From positions 1 through 64,000 of the forward strand of contig CAMXCT020000466.1 in the NCBI GenBank assembly GCA_947184155.2: 64,000 bases of DNA, written 5' to 3'. This stretch comes from Cladocopium goreaui (lineage: Eukaryota > Sar > Dinophyceae > Suessiales > Symbiodiniaceae). Below the pieces are notes generated by a model, which was not told where the DNA came from, searched no databases, and worked only from the letters and a program-made list of their open reading frames with translations. The translations under genes were made by a program, and so were the position numbers. Positions 32,181-41,943 of the stretch are shown here, in pieces. Every line of letters starts with the position of its first letter. Within the stretch, counting starts at the first letter, position 1.

Positions 32181-32297
32181 TAAGGTACCTTAAGGGGGCT
32201 TCGGTTCCTCGCTCACCCCCCCCCTTCCCCCCCCGTCCCCCCTTCGGCAAAGGCTTAAGGTACCTTCGAAGGGGGCTTAAGGTACCTTCGCCGAAGG

Positions 32298-33867
32298 GTG
32301 CTCCACGACTGCCCCGATGGCTTGTCCATAGCTGACCTAACGTGGGCTGGCCTCGTTTGAGGATTTGACTGAGAGTAGCTAATCCCTCATTGGCCGAACC
32401 GTCCAGCAGCCGGATCATTGCATCTGCAAGGTGAGCTGGCATGTAATAATTGCGGTCGCTTCGCAGCCCATGCTTTTTGGCCAACAGGAGCTGTCGTGAC
32501 CGTTTCGCGTTACGAGCTGCACGATCAATGCCGCCGGGTGTCTGCTCCGAGTCTCCTGTCCACAAGACCAGGGGTTGCTGTCTCAGCAGGCTGATGACTG
32601 CAATTTCTCGGTCAGTGCCATATTGCTGGCCCTCATCAATGACCAGGAGGGAGAGCTCTTGCATAAAGCCGCCCATTGTGGACCATTGCATGGTAAGATC
32701 CTGGGCTACCGTCCCTCCGGTGGCTAAAATTAACTGACACTTATTCAGCATTTGCCTTCTTTCTCTCGGGTGTATGTCAAATTTCGTGTGGGAGTAACTG
32801 CTCTTGTTACGTTCTTGGTCTCCCACTAACCTATCTATGCGCTCAAACACCCCCGACGGGGGGTCGAGCCATAGGAGGAGGTCAGCAAAGGATCTGGTAT
32901 CGGAGTTCTCTTTACAGATGAATAATATTTTGAGACTGTCAGTAACATCAATTTCAATTAAGGCAAGGATGAGGATTGCCATCGATTTCGACTTGCCTGC
33001 GCCGAAAAGTCCTTGGATACACAGGTCTAACCGATTGGTGAGCAAAGCCATTGTCACTGCGCAGAGTGTGCCCAAGACATGTCCGTCGAGCTCAGCAGCA
33101 AAGGATAGTGCAGTGGAGCGGGTCCATGGGTGAAGCTCACCCTCCACGTGACATGGAATTAGCACTAGACGTAGCAACTGGCCGCACAAATGCAAGAAAT
33201 GTGATCTTTTGTTGCCATCCATTCCTTCAACTGCCGTTTGGACATTATAGATACCTAATCCCAGGTGGTATCTGCACGGGGGGGTTTGTGCGACAGCGGT
33301 AACCTCTCTGGTAGGCTTGGTACATCCGAACATCCACATTGTGTGTAGGAAGAAGGTCCCTGGGACCGGGCCTTTCTGCCCCTGAACGGTCGCATCGATG
33401 GGATCCAGGTGCTGGCCGGAGGCAACATACCATTCTTGGAGGGCTACGAGCTGTTCTTGCGCAAAAAATTTAATGGCTGGCCATGAGAGAAAGGCTACTT
33501 CGATGAATCTGGGGTTGCACTGTCTGTGTATGCGGGAGGCAGGCAGCTCATCCTTGCTTTTGGATGTGCGTGGCGTGATGGCTAGGACCAACCCAAAAAG
33601 GACTTGAAGGTCTCTTCCGTCATCGGCTGGGGCATCTGCGGTGCCTACCATTGCAACAAGCCTACCCGTGCCGATGGGGCTAACTTTGTGATGGTGTGCA
33701 TCACTGGCTAGGAGGCTGAAGACTTCAGTTTTGCCAAGGCTTGGATGTCGGAACGCAAATGCATCTTGTCCGCCTTTGACTTTCCAGTGACCAAATTCGC
33801 TGCCCTTGAAGAGGAATTCGAAAGTGATTGTTTGCCATGGTTGACGGATAGGTCCTGCACTTTGCAT
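32298..33867 (-). CDS. Family-B SF1 helicase, N-terminal half
   Basis: An ATG at 33867, three bases after the stop of the 35945 ORF and in a different frame. After a 300-residue N-terminal region come the Walker A box in LCIQGLFGAGKSKSMAIL (about 32990-33015), motif Ia (LFICKENSDTRSFADLL), motif II LVIDEGQQYG and motif III LWTGDSEQTPGG, then HLADAMIRLLDG. The frame runs into the 3.9-kb insert, which supplies a false tail ending at 32149. Together with 25622-28420 this is a full SF1 core. The two ORFs being adjacent suggests a polycistronic or re-initiating transcript. Confidence 0.72.
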
Positions 33868-33869
33868 TG

Positions 33870-35945
33870 TTAACCCTGTTTCATTAAGCCTTCGTTGGGG
33901 CTGAGCAGGGGCAAATAGTAGTCTAACATGTAGACAGCCATGGGCAATTGCAGGGTGCCAAGGAAATGTTGAACCATGGTGGTATAGTTGAGCAATTTGG
34001 TCCTTGACGAGATGGTAACAGTTGCCAACGAGGCTAAATATTGGGTTGCCTCTTGCTCCGTTTGTACCTCTGAGTTGTGAACAGCAATGTGGGTGACAAG
34101 TGCCTGTGTCGTGGTCTCAGGTAGCTCGCACATCTCGGCTAGTTCGCGCAGGAGTCTTTTGGCTGTTTTTGGGAGCTCGAAGCTGCACCATGAGATCAGG
34201 CGGAGGGGAGCCTGTGAGTAGACCTCAAAGGGGAGCACTCCTGGGATACCTTCTAACTGTGCCATGTCTGGTCGTCCCTCTGGGAAGGCAACTCGTGTCC
34301 AGTGCGAGTAGCTGTGTTGGGCAGTGCCTAGGTATGCTCTCCATCCTGTGATGTGCGTGATTGCAAAGCCCCGTTGCCTGAGCAGTTTAATGTCTTGGTT
34401 CGACGGGTTCCATACGCAAAGCCGGTTATCTGCATGGTGAATGAGGTGGATCTGTCGAAGCTGAGATAGGCTTTGTGCCGTCAGTAGCGATGGTGGCAGG
34501 GCAATGGCTGCTAGTACGGTTTTGCCTTCAACGTCTGGGAATTCCGAGAGGATGGTCTCCCATACCATTCCTGCATACGAGCCAGCGCTGTGTCCTCGGA
34601 TGAAAAGAGAACCTACCATGTATCCTGTTAATCTCAGATAATCTACTGGGCGGATTTCAGGAGGCAGGCAAACTCCGACCATCGGATGTGAAACTAATAA
34701 CTTAGTAAAAAGTCGCAGGCCATGCGTGTACCCTGGCCACGGTGGTTTCCTATGTGCTGGGGTAATAGGACAGAAGCGCAACAGTTTCATGGCTCGACTG
34801 ATGATCTGTGCCTGCAATTGGTCAGCACTGGGCACTCCTAAGACACGGCACCAGGTGTGCGCACCTATGGGAAACATGGCTATGTGCAGCAGCAAGTATT
34901 CTTGTGTGTGGGCAGTGCCTGCAATTGTGCCAGCTCTTGCATTCCAATCGTCCTGTTTGCTAAGGGATGGCCCATACACATGCGCTTCCTTTTTGCAAGC
35001 TAGCAGTACGTCCCATTCTTCATCAAGTTCTCCTCCACCCAACCCAGTGCACTGAACGTCCAGGGACCCTGGGTCAGCGTCATTGAGTTGCCAGGTGGTG
35101 TTATCCATGACAATGATTTTCCAGTCAGTATATTTGGGGTCAGCATGGCTAGCAAGAACTTCGTTGATGGCTAATTCTGCGTTGGAAGGGTCAATTCCCA
35201 GTCGTCGTTGCATTGCTTCCAGGAGAGGGAGGATTTGGGCAGTAGGGAGCTGGAGGCTCGCTTGCTGACCGCAGAAGACACAGGCAGGCTCGCAAGTCTT
35301 GGGCCAGGGTGTGTGGTCATTGTTGCAGTTAGGGGCTTCCACTGGCGTCCAAAGGCTCTGAAGCAGCAACACCTGCGTCTTGGTAAGACTACGCTTTTGC
35401 GGGACATGTGGCTTGGCGACTATTTTATTCCCTCTAACGAAATCGCAGCCTGTGGGGTGCGTCCATAAGGGGGGTGCCTCATCGACTCCTATGAGCGACA
35501 CAGCAAGCGGTTGCAGCCCTTTGCTTTGCCACTGTTGGAGTTGGTGTCCCAGGCCCACTTTACTCCCATGGAAGGCGTGCACTATTGGTGGCAGGCTATA
35601 CCCTCTGTCTAACTCCTTGCTTTGGAACAATTTGTCTCCTGGGAGACAGAGTATGGGGAAGTCGGCTGGGAGGACAGACATAGGAGAGAGTGCACCTTGC
35701 TCGAATATAGGGCGCGCCCAGGTAAGGAAGGGCGGGGTCCGCTCGACAAAGTCCGGTCTTAAGTAGCGACCATCTCCGTGACGCGGCCATTCTCCTTGCT
35801 CCGGGATGGGGAATGCAATGGCTCCAGCCCATTCGCCTAGCATTGCCCATGCATGTGTCCAGTCAAGCGGGGTTCTGGCTTTACATCCTAGTAAAGGGGT
35901 GAGAAGTAGCCCGCCTCTCGTCGCCTCCGCGGGGTCTTCTGGCAC
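33870..35945 (-). CDS. 691-aa protein with GHSAG serine-hydrolase motif
   Basis: Contains FIRGHSAGSYAGMVWETIL, a good nucleophile-elbow sequence (GxSxG after a strand, before a helix) of the alpha/beta-hydrolase fold. Downstream, IHLIHHADNRLCVWNP is suitably placed to hold an acid/His pair, but the triad cannot be fixed from sequence alone. N-terminal to it are a CVFCGQ segment and FHGSKVG. The frame continues upstream past a single TAA (35979-35981) into DEWVTAL, so the true start is probably further 5' and the GTG at 35945 is only where the open stretch begins. It sits between the GT-like segment and the helicase on the same strand. The substrate is unknown. Confidence 0.55.
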   Translation of the reverse strand: MPEDPAEATRGGLLLTPLLGCKARTPLDWTHAWAMLGEWAGAIAFPIPEQGEWPRHGDGRYLRPDFVERTPPFLTWARPIFEQGALSPMSVLPADFPILCLPGDKLFQSKELDRGYSLPPIVHAFHGSKVGLGHQLQQWQSKGLQPLAVSLIGVDEAPPLWTHPTGCDFVRGNKIVAKPHVPQKRSLTKTQVLLLQSLWTPVEAPNCNNDHTPWPKTCEPACVFCGQQASLQLPTAQILPLLEAMQRRLGIDPSNAELAINEVLASHADPKYTDWKIIVMDNTTWQLNDADPGSLDVQCTGLGGGELDEEWDVLLACKKEAHVYGPSLSKQDDWNARAGTIAGTAHTQEYLLLHIAMFPIGAHTWCRVLGVPSADQLQAQIISRAMKLLRFCPITPAHRKPPWPGYTHGLRLFTKLLVSHPMVGVCLPPEIRPVDYLRLTGYMVGSLFIRGHSAGSYAGMVWETILSEFPDVEGKTVLAAIALPPSLLTAQSLSQLRQIHLIHHADNRLCVWNPSNQDIKLLRQRGFAITHITGWRAYLGTAQHSYSHWTRVAFPEGRPDMAQLEGIPGVLPFEVYSQAPLRLISWCSFELPKTAKRLLRELAEMCELPETTTQALVTHIAVHNSEVQTEQEATQYLASLATVTISSRTKLLNYTTMVQHFLGTLQLPMAVYMLDYYLPLLSPNEGLMKQG

Positions 35946-35978
35946 AGCTGTAGTAGCTAGGAAATTGGCTCGGCTATC

Positions 35979-36161
35979 TTAAAGTGCGGTAACCCATTCA
36001 TCTGCTGATCTGCGGTTGGCGGGGTGGGCTATTCGTCGTGCTTTTTGGGCGGGTGCATCGCTTGAGGAGGAGCCTTGGGCAGCAGTCAGGGGCATGAATG
36101 TATCTGGGGTTGCCTGGTCCATGTCGACATCTGCTGTACCGGTCGGAATATGCCCTGTCAC
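35979..36161 (-). pseudogene. Upstream extension of the hydrolase ORF
   Basis: Same frame as 33870-35945, separated by one TAA codon that a single C-to-T change from CAA would create. Encodes a Ser/Ala/Asp-rich, probably disordered stretch (AAQGSSSSDAPAQKARR). Confidence 0.4.
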
Positions 36162-36166
36162 AATGA

Positions 36167-36520
36167 TCAGGCCAGCATTGAGGCATTGAGTTCAGCTTTG
36201 GCTTCTGTGGCAAGGAGCACTGCCGGTGGGCTGGAGCTGGCCATAGTGTTGTGTTGCATTGCTTCGGCTCTGCTTGCCTTGTCCGTCATAAGGTTGACTA
36301 ATTCGGCTATCTCAAATAATGAGGTCGGCACACAGTCAGAGTCTATTAGTGCAAAATTTACAGTGGGAAACATTAGGCACAGCGCCTCCAGGGCTGCAGC
36401 ACCAGCCCAGGTATAGTGGACCTGATGCAAACCTGTATCAGCATTTATGGGAAAATGGATAGCAGTTGTCTTCTCCCGATAGGGGCCAGTAACTGTACAT
36501 CTGCCTCTGATCCAGGGTGC
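36167..36520 (-). pseudogene. GT-A-like (DxD) glycosyltransferase segment
   Basis: In the frame ending at 36167, AAALEALCLMFPTVNFALID followed by SDCVPTSLFEIAEL has the arrangement of a GT-A fold: a helix rich in Ala/Leu, a buried strand, a DSD metal-binding motif and then (V/A)PTxLFE. The frame extends upstream through TAIHFPINADTGLHQVHYTW to about 36510, so more than the 87 codons after the first Met are coding. Frames change on both sides. DxD-type enzymes use nucleotide-sugar donors; donor and acceptor here are unknown. Confidence 0.42.
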
Positions 36521-36529
36521 AAAATGTGG

Positions 36530-36820
36530 CTAGTAGGCCGGAGGATCAGTGCTTGACAGTTTGCGGTTGTCCACATAAACATAAACGGTGGCATACTGTG
36601 GCAACCATGAGAGGTGATCTATTATCCACTGGAAGAGTTTCTTATGATGGACCTGGCTTGCTGCGGGGCGTCGGATTCCATTCCCTTCGTCCACCATGAT
36701 GGCTAAGTAGAGGTGACTGGGGCATTCGACGAGAGCCGACATCGGCCCACTTCCACCTTTGCTTGGTATCGTCCATGCCGAGTGGAGTTTCATTTTCTTT
36801 TTCCGAGAGGAGAAATTCAT
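36530..36820 (-). pseudogene. Family-B N-terminal remnant
   Basis: A 96-codon frame, plausible from ALVECPSHLYLAIMVDEGNG to VYVYVDNRKL. Probably belongs just upstream of the GT-like segment in the original protein, possibly as part of the same nucleotide-sugar-binding fold. Confidence 0.35.
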
Positions 36821-37750
36821 CGAGCTGGCAGCTTATTTCCTTGGACATCGAAGAGATCGATAGGTGCGGCATTTCCCACTGCTCTCTTGGGGGAGGCTCA
36901 GCTCCTTGTTGGAAATACGGAGTGTCATCATCTGTCGAGGGCGTCAAAGTATTGAGATTGGTCACTGTCCACTGACACATCCTCGCCTGTTTTATCTGGG
37001 ATGGTTGGTTCTGTTGGTTCGATGTCTGTGTCTGAGTCGTCAGAGTCAGGCGACGCCAATGAAATGAACCTGTTTGGTGCCATGAGCTATTGTTGCATGT
37101 TGGCGCAGGCTTGACCCTGAACAACCAGTACCCGGGTGTCAGGTTACAAGTGACCAGCCGGGACTGTGGATGCTATCTGGGCAATGAGTGCAAATGTGTC
37201 AAATGGATTGGCAAGGCTAGGGAAACTCCGAACACCCGGTACCCGGGGTCGGGGTCTCTCGTTGCGCGGCCAATTCGTTGGAAGTTGAAGCAGTGCAAAC
37301 AATTTAGCCAAATGACAGTTCATGCAACCCTTTTTGCTCAACGTAGAGGTTGACTGGAGCTGAGATGACTGACGACGACAGGACCTGCGACACACGCCTA
37401 ACCAAGAGCAGCAAGTCGAAAAACTCCCCATAAATCCCCTTACTTGCTTGTAGGGGACACTTAAGTGGGTACTCTCCCATAAGGTAGGTTTGGGGGTATT
37501 ACCCTGGCACGCAGCTGCTTTTCTCTTGGCGTATCTGTGGGTAGGCGGCAATAGGAATGGCACTGATCAGGTGGTTTCACACAGTCAGGTGCACGCAATG
37601 CTAGCCGGCTGCAGGATCAGTCAATTTCCATTTCTATATCTGCGACAGGCGAGGCTTGCGGAGTGCCTTGTGACTGGCCATCTTGCATTCTTTTGAGGCG
37701 CTTCTTGATACGCGTCAGATGCTCACGAGCATTAGCTAGCCGCGTTTTCA
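36770..37750 (-). pseudogene. Decayed family-B coding region
   Basis: Overlapping short minus frames (36642-37124, 37144-37563) with sections that look coding (FLLSEKENETPLGMDDTKQ; NCHLAKLFALLQLPTNW) but frequent shifts. Two copies of a (c/a)c(c/a)(c/a)ggTACCCGGG-type motif (about 37128 and 37238). Confidence 0.3.
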
Positions 37751-37757
37751 TGAAAAG

Positions 37758-38519
37758 CTACTCTCTCACAGGCTGCCTTCTCCATGTTCTGTAAGGTCGG
37801 GAAATCCGCTGCGGCAAGGTCAACGTCCTGCCTGGATTCACTGGCGGGCTCAGGGCTGCTAGCAACAACGCGCCAGTGGCTTGCGTCTCGGGCGATTCCT
37901 TTGGTGTATCAGCAGGCGACGATTCTTCTGTTGGTGTGTCGTTGTCAGCAGCGGGTTGCTCTTTCTGAGGTTGCTGCTGTTCTTCATCTTTGTTATGTTG
38001 CAGATTGAGCGTCGGAGGATAACACGCCGGTACCCGGGGTATCCGTTTTTGATTTGCTCGTGGGTAGGGTCGAAGGTGGGCCTGGTCTTTGGCTAAATAG
38101 TGATTGTGCACTGGTCTTAGACGGCCGATTGCTATGTTGAGGAGTTGGAGCTTCTGCCGCCACGTCTGTACTGGGATTGGTTGATACGGCGGTTGCCGCG
38201 TTGTCTGTGCTTTGTTGACTCGCGGCCAGCAAATTGGCTGGTTTTTGGGTTTGTTTGACATTTGCTGGTCGGCTGTCTGCAACGTTCGTTGGTTTGCTTG
38301 AGCAATAATAGACTGCAATTCCATATATTGCCGTTCTCGATCAGCCACCTGTTGTGGCGTGTTCGAAGTACACTTCGGGTCCTGTGAGTAGCTTCTTGCA
38401 GTGCTTGTACCGGCTGTTTTGCTGCAGTTCGTTCCGTCCACCTGGTTGGGTGCGGTGGAGGCGGAGGTTGTGAACGCTTCGCATGCTGAGAAGGTCTGAG
38501 TTGCGTGGCTGAATTTCAT
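37758..38519 (-). pseudogene. Family-B N-terminal low-complexity ORF
   Basis: A 253-codon frame rich in Gln, Pro, Thr and Ala (DEEQQQPQKEQPAADNDTPT). Some parts may be read in the overlapping frame 37993-38232. Likely a disordered region of the 5' protein. No motif recognised. Confidence 0.35.
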
Positions 38520-38706
38520 CTCTCAATTCAGGTGGATACGACTCTCCTGTCTCAGCTAACCACTGTATGGTCTCTTCATACAACCACAGGGTAGTCCTCC
38601 ACAATGGGATAGTGTTGTCATCATTGACCCAGAACAGTGGCGTAGGCGGTAGCAACTCATGGGCCTCCACGATCAAAGGCAGCAGGAAATCCAATTTCTT
38701 GCTCAC
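38341..38706 (-). pseudogene. Family-B 5' ORF fragment
   Basis: Encodes KKLDFLLPLIVEAHELLPP and LYEETIQWLAETGESYPPEL, a convincing globular stretch. Continues from the frame 38902-38657 after a shift at about 38705 and gives way to the 38519 frame downstream. Confidence 0.4.
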
Positions 38707-38902
38707 GGAAAACTGCTGCTCCGTTCGGGTGAACTTTCAGGTGGGTATGGTTCCACACAAAAGGTTGCACGACACGCATGGTATGAGCGACATTAGTCCT
38801 GAAAATCTTATTTGTAAGCCTCTGCGGCTTTACGCAAGAAAACATGAACTTCTGCTCTCTTAAACTGCTTTTCCAGGAACATGCAGACCTTGGCTTTGCC
38901 AA
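38657..38902 (-). pseudogene. Family-B 5' ORF fragment
   Basis: Encodes CVKPQRLTNKIFRTNVAHTM and RVVQPFVWNHTHLKVHPNGA. The tail after GAAVF is out of frame. Confidence 0.4.
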
Positions 38903-38923
38903 ATTTCACTGGGCTGCTCGTAC

Positions 38924-39139
38924 TTACAGTACGGCCTTTCGAAATGTGTTTATGGCTGGCTCAGTCGAACGCCGACTTTGGCCATTGCAAAAAATAGTGG
39001 GCTGCTCTTCGAAGAGGACAACGAACTCTGGCTGCTGCCAGTCCTTTCCTAAGAGCAGTCTCAACGGGGGGCTCTTCCATGTGGACTGTGTGATTGCGGT
39101 TAATTTGTTGCGGGTTATTTCCTCCTTAAGCGGATTCAT
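38924..39139 (-). pseudogene. Family-B most 5' ORF fragment
   Basis: Begins with an ATG (39139; MNPLKEEITRNKLTAITQ) and reads convincingly to FCNGQSRRSTEPAINTF. This is the likely start of the first protein of the element. A SINE fragment lies just upstream. Confidence 0.4.
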
Positions 39140-39254
39140 GGTTTGGTATGGGAATTCAAAAGGGTCCCCTCTATACCCTTCACAAGTGGCTTCTCTCTAG
39201 AGGATGGCAAGTGACTTCGGATTGGGTTTGGAAATTCAGGGTTCGTCTTTTTTT

Positions 39255-39355
39255 GTGTGGTCGGCGCCCGTTACCTTTCGGCGGATCGCACTTGAGACTC
39301 CCAAGTGGACCAGCAGGGATTTGAACCACCACTAGCAGTCTGTCAGCGCTGAGTG
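39255..39355 (-). mobile_element. SINE fragment (tRNA-derived, truncated head)
   Basis: Matches the SINE at 5019-5156 on the minus strand from the B-box region (GGTTCAAATCC, one change from consensus) to the A-rich end (tttttttgtg on the plus strand at about 39248). The A-box half is missing or replaced. No clear TSD. Confidence 0.7.
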
Positions 39356-39359
39356 CGAG

Positions 39360-39690
39360 ATACAGGTGGCTCAAAAAGAGGTGACCGATACCTGTCTGCT
39401 AAGGTTGTGTTACCAAAGTATTTCTTTTCGTTTCTGTTCTTCAGCCGCTGGGCGTGCGTGTTGCCGCTGCCGCTGCGCGCTCATTTTTTGGGGACTTCTG
39501 TCGCTGTGCGGGCTGCTTCTTTTTCCAGCCGTACAGCATCCAAACCACGACGACGAAGGGAAAGCTGTGAGCGGTGTTTTCCGTTTTGCTGAGTTACTCA
39601 CGACGTTTCGACGGAGTTTGTGGAAGGTTTTTCCAGGAGCCTTTGTTTTAGGTTTTCACTAGGAGTTTCGCGGTAACTAGGTTTGCGCAT
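39360..39690. other. Unassigned spacer
   Basis: Short frames on both strands with no motif. I see no gene. Confidence 0.3.
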
Positions 39691-40112
39691 GCGAGCGTAA
39701 AGATCCCTGTTTGGGATTCTGCACACATGTTCCAACACAAAGCTGGCCATGTTTTGGAAAAGTGTCTGCAAGGTTCCGGGGACATAGCACACCGATAGCA
39801 GACTCTTTCCAAGACAGGCTTTCCATGTCTGCTATGCAGATGCACAGGCTTTCCCGGTCCATCCTTCCAAGCATGTGAACCTTAGGTATAAGCATATCTC
39901 CAAGACTAGGCGTTCCATGTCTAGGTATCGGCTGTTGGCCAGAACAGGCGAAGAAGTCAAGTCAGATGCTGCAGTCAGCGGAAGACGATGACCGGGAAAG
40001 CAGCCAGACATAGTTTCCAGGCAGTGGCTGAGGTTTGCCTGGAAACGTTTGCCACGCTGCAACAGAAAAGGAGAAGGTGGACACATCAGCTAATGATAAG
40101 AAGGCAAGCTAT
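39691..40112 (+). repeat. 395-bp satellite, first unit (interrupted)
   Basis: Contains the satellite phase point ttccatgtct at 39821. The sequence caagcatgtgaa...aagcatatctccaaga and ggaagacgatgaccgggaaa recurs at 61346-61620 and 61742-61937. The unit is interrupted at 40112 by the retroposon and resumes at 41554. Confidence 0.75.
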
Positions 40113-41547
40113 GTTTTTTCGTACATCGTTGACTTGTTTGTTTGCGTGTGTTTACTTTAGGTACTGACTGGAGAAACACTGCCACAGCATCCTTGTGAAC
40201 CACTAAGGTTACTCAGGACAGCCAATTAGTTTGGTGCCCATATGGCCCGTCTCTTTGCTTTGCCCGTCTTGCTGACTTGACCTTCCTCTCTTTGCGGGGC
40301 TTCCTCGTCCTTCTGTTTTGAATTCGTTTTTTCTTCTGGGCCTCCTTGGTCAGTCCTCTGTCTGGGTACTCTCCACGGGTAGCTGAATACATCCGAGAGG
40401 GGCGGTAGTTAGCCGGTCGATGCCATGGACCAGACTGTGCTGCAGTGAGCTTCACCGGTGCACTCCGGTGGTGCTCCCCTGTAGGACTGCCTGGGGCGCC
40501 CACGAGCAGCACAAGACTGCCAGCATAGCATGGTTCGTCAGTTGGGAGAATGATGTGGTGCTTCTGCAGCCTGCCTATTCTTTGGGTGAGTGGCATCACG
40601 GCCTTGGTTTCGCTACAATCTTCTCCTGTGCATACTGCAATGCACTGCAGGTCTTTCAGGGACGATGACATCCTGAAATGTCCTGAACAGTTCTGTAGTT
40701 TGTATGTTTTGCGAACCTGCAACAAAGAAAGCTACGCTGCCTAAGACAGCACCTGCATGTTGCAACACGCGAATACACATTTGCGAATACAAATCTTTCT
40801 GCATGTCGCTCAGCTTCGCGAGCACTGTCGTGGCACTGCGCCTGCTGAAGACCAATCAACCTGATGGCTGCATCTCCCCCTATGAAACTAGGGGCATGAT
40901 GGGTTTTGACGATGGTATGTCGGAAGCTCTTCCCTGGCCTGTATTGCTTCCCGTATGCCATCACTGTCCACCCCCCCTCTGGGGGGGACCTGACTGCTAT
41001 CTAACATCACGGCTTCGTGGTTACGGTTGACAGACCTGGTGACGACTCTGTCCATGAAGGCATCTGACGAGCTGATCTGAGAGGACGCTGAGAGAAGCTT
41101 AATAATGTAGCCCTGCTTTCCTGTACAGCTTGGCGTAGACTAAAGTAAACTCACAGGCTAAAAGCCTTCATGTTAGCCTGAAAGCCTTGATGTTAGCCTG
41201 AAAGCCGTGATTTTTAATTCATTGGCACGCTTTTGATAATGATGCAGTGGACAAAGCCACTGGGTCCCATGGCAAATCGATTTTGTGGGTGTTTTTGTTT
41301 GGGCTCCGGCCCCGTTTTTTGGTTTGGTTGTTGTTTTGCCGGTTGCTTCGCTGTTTCCTCTGGCGAAACGCAAGTCTGGCTGGGGGATTTGCGGGTCGTC
41401 GTGTTGGCCTGTGCTTTTTGTTTGTTTGTTTTAATCGATTTGCCGCCTCATTGGGCTTGAATTGCCCTTATACAAATTTGTTTCCTGCTTATGCTCATGT
41501 AAGGACCGAGCCTTAGCGCGACATCGGCCACACTCGAGGAAAAAAAA
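40113..41547 (+). mobile_element. Poly(A) retroposon with family-A 3' end
   Basis: Plus-strand copy of the last about 1.4 kb of the family-A 3' region (inverted relative to 6568-7950 and 11679-12840), including gtaaggaccgagcct near its end and an A9 tail (41540-41548). It is flanked by a 6-bp target duplication agctat (40107-40112 and 41548-41553). The surrounding DNA is one 395-bp satellite unit that becomes continuous when the insert is removed. This is a 5'-truncated retroposon. A 20-bp triplet repeat (tgttagcctgaaagcc) lies at about 41150-41210. Confidence 0.75.
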
Positions 41548-41654
41548 AGCTATAGACACAGTTTCCAAACAAAGCCGGTCATGTTTTGGGAGAAGTGCCT
41601 GCAAGGAACTGTGGAGACAGCATACCGATAGCAGACTAGTTCCAAGACAAGGAT
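41548..41654 (+). repeat. 395-bp satellite, rest of first unit
   Basis: gtcatgttttgggagaagtg and gatagcagactagttccaag match 61665-61740. Cut at 41654 by the DIRS element; the satellite resumes at 61346. Confidence 0.75.
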
Positions 41655-41913
41655 GTTGCGAGTTTCTCTTGACAAACTTTCTCTTATTTGCACACGCAAC
41701 CATGTTTGAGCAAAACAGTTTTTAAATCTGAGTTTGCAAGTTTTTCAAAGAAACAATTTGTCAAACTTTTGTTTTGCTCATGCGCACTTGTGTTTCTTTT
41801 TCCACATGTGAAATTTCAAGATCGGATGAATTTTATGTTTCGCCCGTAACATCGTCCATCAAGGGTTGGGTGGGAGGGTTTGCCCCTTTTTGTGACGGAA
41901 ATTTTCGTCTTTC
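41655..41913 (+). repeat. DIRS terminal repeat A1
   Basis: Starts gttgcgagtttctcttg and ends ttttcgtctttc. Matches A2 with very few differences. Confidence 0.92.
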
Positions 41914-41943
41914 AAGGGGGGCGACTGATGTGCTGTTAGTTCC

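Larger units (their letters stand above)
28430..32297. mobile_element. 3.9-kb repeat-rich insert splitting the helicase gene
   Basis: The helicase frame is good on both sides (minus strand, motifs I-III right, V-VI left) and is interrupted by DNA made entirely of repeats: a palindromic about 365-bp repeat at each end (28430-28795 and 31815-32180), a TAG microsatellite, a 150-bp array and a 60-bp array. The direct repeats at the two ends are about 97-98 percent identical. No ORF for a transposase is present. It could be an insertion, or expansion of a simple-sequence tract. Confidence 0.55.
25622..39200 (-). mobile_element. Family-B element: GT-like, hydrolase-like, SF1 helicase
   Basis: A large minus-strand unit about 9.7 kb long after subtracting the 3.9-kb insert at 28430-32297. 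Order 5' to 3': N-terminal ORF remnants (39139-36530), a GT-A-like segment (36520-36167), a 691-codon ORF with GHSAG (35945-33870), and an SF1 helicase with C-terminal domain (33867-25622). The helicase and C-terminal regions are homologous to family A. The 3' end is truncated at about 25622; the fragment at 5592-6556 shows about 0.6 kb more of it. No RT, integrase, transposase or terminal repeats are visible. Confidence 0.6.
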
